Positions 62,839-64,000 of a DNA stretch of 64,000 bases are shown piece by piece. The stretch covers positions 16,843 to 80,842 of the forward strand of contig CAZCOG010000027.1 of NCBI GenBank assembly GCA_964500445.1, given 5' to 3'. Origin of the DNA: Persicitalea sp964500445. GTDB lineage: Bacteria > Bacteroidota > Bacteroidia > Cytophagales > Spirosomataceae. Under the pieces are notes generated by a model that worked only from the letters and a program-made list of their open reading frames with translations, did not search any database and had not been told where the DNA came from. Position numbers and translations under genes: made by a program. Position 1 is the first letter of the stretch. Each line of letters opens with the position of its first letter.

Positions 62839-63789
62839 TTATTTATGTTCGTAGGGCACAAAATCCAGAGTATACTCCTTGGAGTTCAGTTTAGTTCTGT
62901 AAAGTTGGACATGCGAATACCGCTCCTGACTGAGAATTGCCACTATTTCAGCTTCGCATTCCGGCTTGATATTGATTCCAAGATATACTTTGATAATGGC
63001 TGACGGCTCGAATTTGAAGAGATAAATTAATTCAGGGCCTTTGTCAGCGATACACTTTGAGGCGTGTTTTAAGAACCTAATCAGTCTAACTTCTTCTTCG
63101 TACTTCCATTGGGCGCTTTTAGTAAGGAAGATGGCTGACCCTAGTTTTTCCAGAAACCTTTTTTTTCCATCAAAAAGAATCAAATCTGGCCTTTTCTTAA
63201 GATACTTAACCTTATGAGGTTTAGAAAATTTACGTACCTGATAAGTGTGATTACTTAAAAACGAATTTTTGGGATCAAATTCAATAACATAGCCCATACT
63301 GTTCAGGGCATAATGCGACCACATCGGAATGTTGTCATTCCGCTTCGTTAGGCATAGTAATCCAACCCTTGCGTTCAGAAAATCTTTTGTCTGTTGGGGA
63401 AAGTTAGCTGCACCTGGTAATTCACAGAAAACACCTTTGAGCTTCTCCATCTTCTCATTGTCTGAAAGTAGCTCTAAGCCATTGGCTGAGATATAGGAAA
63501 CAAAGTGCCTGGCATTTTTAATGAATTGCTCTTTTTCCATGCCATTGATGGGAAGCCTACTCAATGCTCCATCCAAATCTGCGTCATTAAGATCGAATCC
63601 AGGAAGCGGTAGCGACAATCTTTCTTTTATTGCATGGACTAATGTATCAAACAACTCTGGGGTTGTTATAGTAGAAATGGATGGTAACTGCTCAAACGGA
63701 TCGTTTAAGTTCAAGGGCTGGGTGAACCGTATAGAATTGTTGTCCAAAACTTCGGTACGGGCTGGATGGAGGTATTTGAACAGGCGCAT
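62839..63789 (-). CDS. DUF2971 protein
   Basis: The ATG at 63789 (MRLFKYLHPARTEV) gives 316 residues. DUF2971 signatures are IRFTQPLNLNDPFEQ near the start, MWSHYALNSMGYVIEFD at about 157-173, and AQWKYEEEVRLIRF at about 225-238. The function is unproven; the family is frequent in defence islands. It is the gene closest to the intact tRNA-Asp, separated from hsdM by about 175 bases. Confidence 0.82.
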   Translation of the reverse strand: MRLFKYLHPARTEVLDNNSIRFTQPLNLNDPFEQLPSISTITTPELFDTLVHAIKERLSLPLPGFDLNDADLDGALSRLPINGMEKEQFIKNARHFVSYISANGLELLSDNEKMEKLKGVFCELPGAANFPQQTKDFLNARVGLLCLTKRNDNIPMWSHYALNSMGYVIEFDPKNSFLSNHTYQVRKFSKPHKVKYLKKRPDLILFDGKKRFLEKLGSAIFLTKSAQWKYEEEVRLIRFLKHASKCIADKGPELIYLFKFEPSAIIKVYLGINIKPECEAEIVAILSQERYSHVQLYRTKLNSKEYTLDFVPYEHK

Positions 63790-63854
63790 AGCTACCATTG
63801 TGGTAAGTGATAGCCAAAAGTATTCGATTAGGTTTGATTAGAAAAACTGGCCAG

Positions 63855-63902
63855 TTGTTTACACCATGTTTACACCGGAGAAATCCTAACAAAGTGTAAA
63901 CA
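63855..63902. promoter_or_regulatory. Putative integrase arm-binding sites, right end
   Basis: TGTTTACAC occurs directly at 63856 and 63867, and inverted (GTGTAAACA) at 63894-63902. The 25-base block 63855-63879 matches the left-end block at 40154-40178 with one difference. It lies about 50-95 bases inside the right attachment repeat. Confidence 0.6.
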
Positions 63903-63906
63903 AACG

Positions 63907-63942
63907 AAAAAAGCCTGATAATCGTTAGATTATCAGGCTTTT
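63907..63942 (-). terminator. Terminator downstream of tRNA-Asp (island-borne)
   Basis: A perfect 15-bp stem (aaaagcctgataatc / gattatcaggctttt) with a 4-base loop and a T-run on the minus strand. It lies just after the tRNA-Asp 3' end, inside the island, and so replaces the original terminator displaced to 39966. Confidence 0.85.
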
Positions 63943-63951
63943 AACTGTTGG

Positions 63952-64000
63952 CGGTCCGGACGGGACTCGAACCCGCGACCCCCTGCGTGACAGGCAGGTA
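63952..64000 (-). tRNA. tRNA-Asp(GTC), 3' part (runs off the window)
   Basis: On the minus strand the sequence shows CCTGC-CTGTCAC-GCAGG (anticodon stem-loop with GTC), the T-arm GCGGGTTCGAGTCCCGT and acceptor strand CCGGACC followed by G. The 5' half is outside the window. CCA is not encoded. The full anticodon stem is kept here, unlike the left copy, so this is the functional gene. It is also the right attachment repeat of the island (63951-63997). Confidence 0.9.

Larger units (their letters stand above)
39996..63997. mobile_element. tRNA-Asp-integrated genomic island carrying defence genes
   Basis: About 24 kb bounded by a 47-bp direct repeat of the tRNA-Asp 3' half. It encodes an IntDOT-like tyrosine recombinase next to the left end, a maintenance set of HTH/AAA ATPase genes, a serine recombinase, CBASS, type I restriction, a STAND ATPase and other probable defence genes. 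No relaxase or conjugation genes are seen, so it is at most mobilisable, or an integrative element without its own transfer. Composition changes inside the island show a mosaic origin. Confidence 0.88.

Overview
The window looks like a chromosome segment of a Bacteroidota bacterium of the order Cytophagales, most like the Spirosomaceae (Dyadobacter/Persicitalea-type relatives). This rests on a multidomain ThuA/sugar-dehydrogenase/PKD/cytochrome c protein, an Ig-like surface protein, DUF4136 lipoprotein-like paralogues, a UvsE/EndoV/Nth repair group and an IntDOT-type tyrosine recombinase. The species call is inference.

Positions 1-39995 are ordinary chromosome: secreted M28, M61 and M20 peptidases; ribosome hibernation factor; a DNA-repair group (endonuclease V, endonuclease III, UvsE); a TsdA-like dihaem cytochrome; a putative lipoprotein methyltransferase; a sugar-oxidation surface enzyme; a Gfo/Idh dehydrogenase and sugar isomerase pair split by a small four-helix-bundle gene; dusB, an EamA transporter, a biotinyl-domain protein, pyrH and frr; UDP-xylose synthesis (Ugd and Uxs); acyl-CoA dehydrogenase; an SPFH/NfeD pair; radC; a TPR protein; and a zinc-ribbon/Nif3 pair.

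Positions 39996-63997 are a genomic island integrated at the 3' end of a tRNA-Asp(GTC) gene. A 47-bp direct repeat of the tRNA 3' half bounds it. The right copy keeps the intact anticodon stem and runs off the window; the left copy is a truncated tRNA remnant. The IntDOT-like integrase sits at the left end, and a 25-bp doublet of TGTTTACAC recurs just inside both ends, as expected for recombinase arm sites. Next comes a maintenance module (ribbon-helix-helix-like protein, HTH protein, RepA-like AAA ATPase, excisionase-type HTH) with two arrays of short repeats.

The rest of the island is a defence arsenal, almost all on the minus strand and AT-rich from about 51.4 kb on. In transcription order from the right it holds a DUF2971 protein; a type I restriction-modification operon, hsdM-PIN nuclease-hsdS-hsdR, with a PIN-domain RNase gene between hsdM and hsdS; a TPR protein fused to a Cas4/Dna2-like iron-sulfur nuclease; a membrane GGDEF protein; a two-gene CBASS (CD-NTase plus Cap15-like 2TM-beta effector); a serine recombinase; and a 1498-residue NACHT-type STAND ATPase with 14 WD40 repeats. 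A decayed umuC fragment lies next to it. The most promising unusual points are the PIN nuclease inside the type I operon, the TPR-Cas4-like gene after hsdR, and cassette-like boundaries around the CBASS and GGDEF genes.
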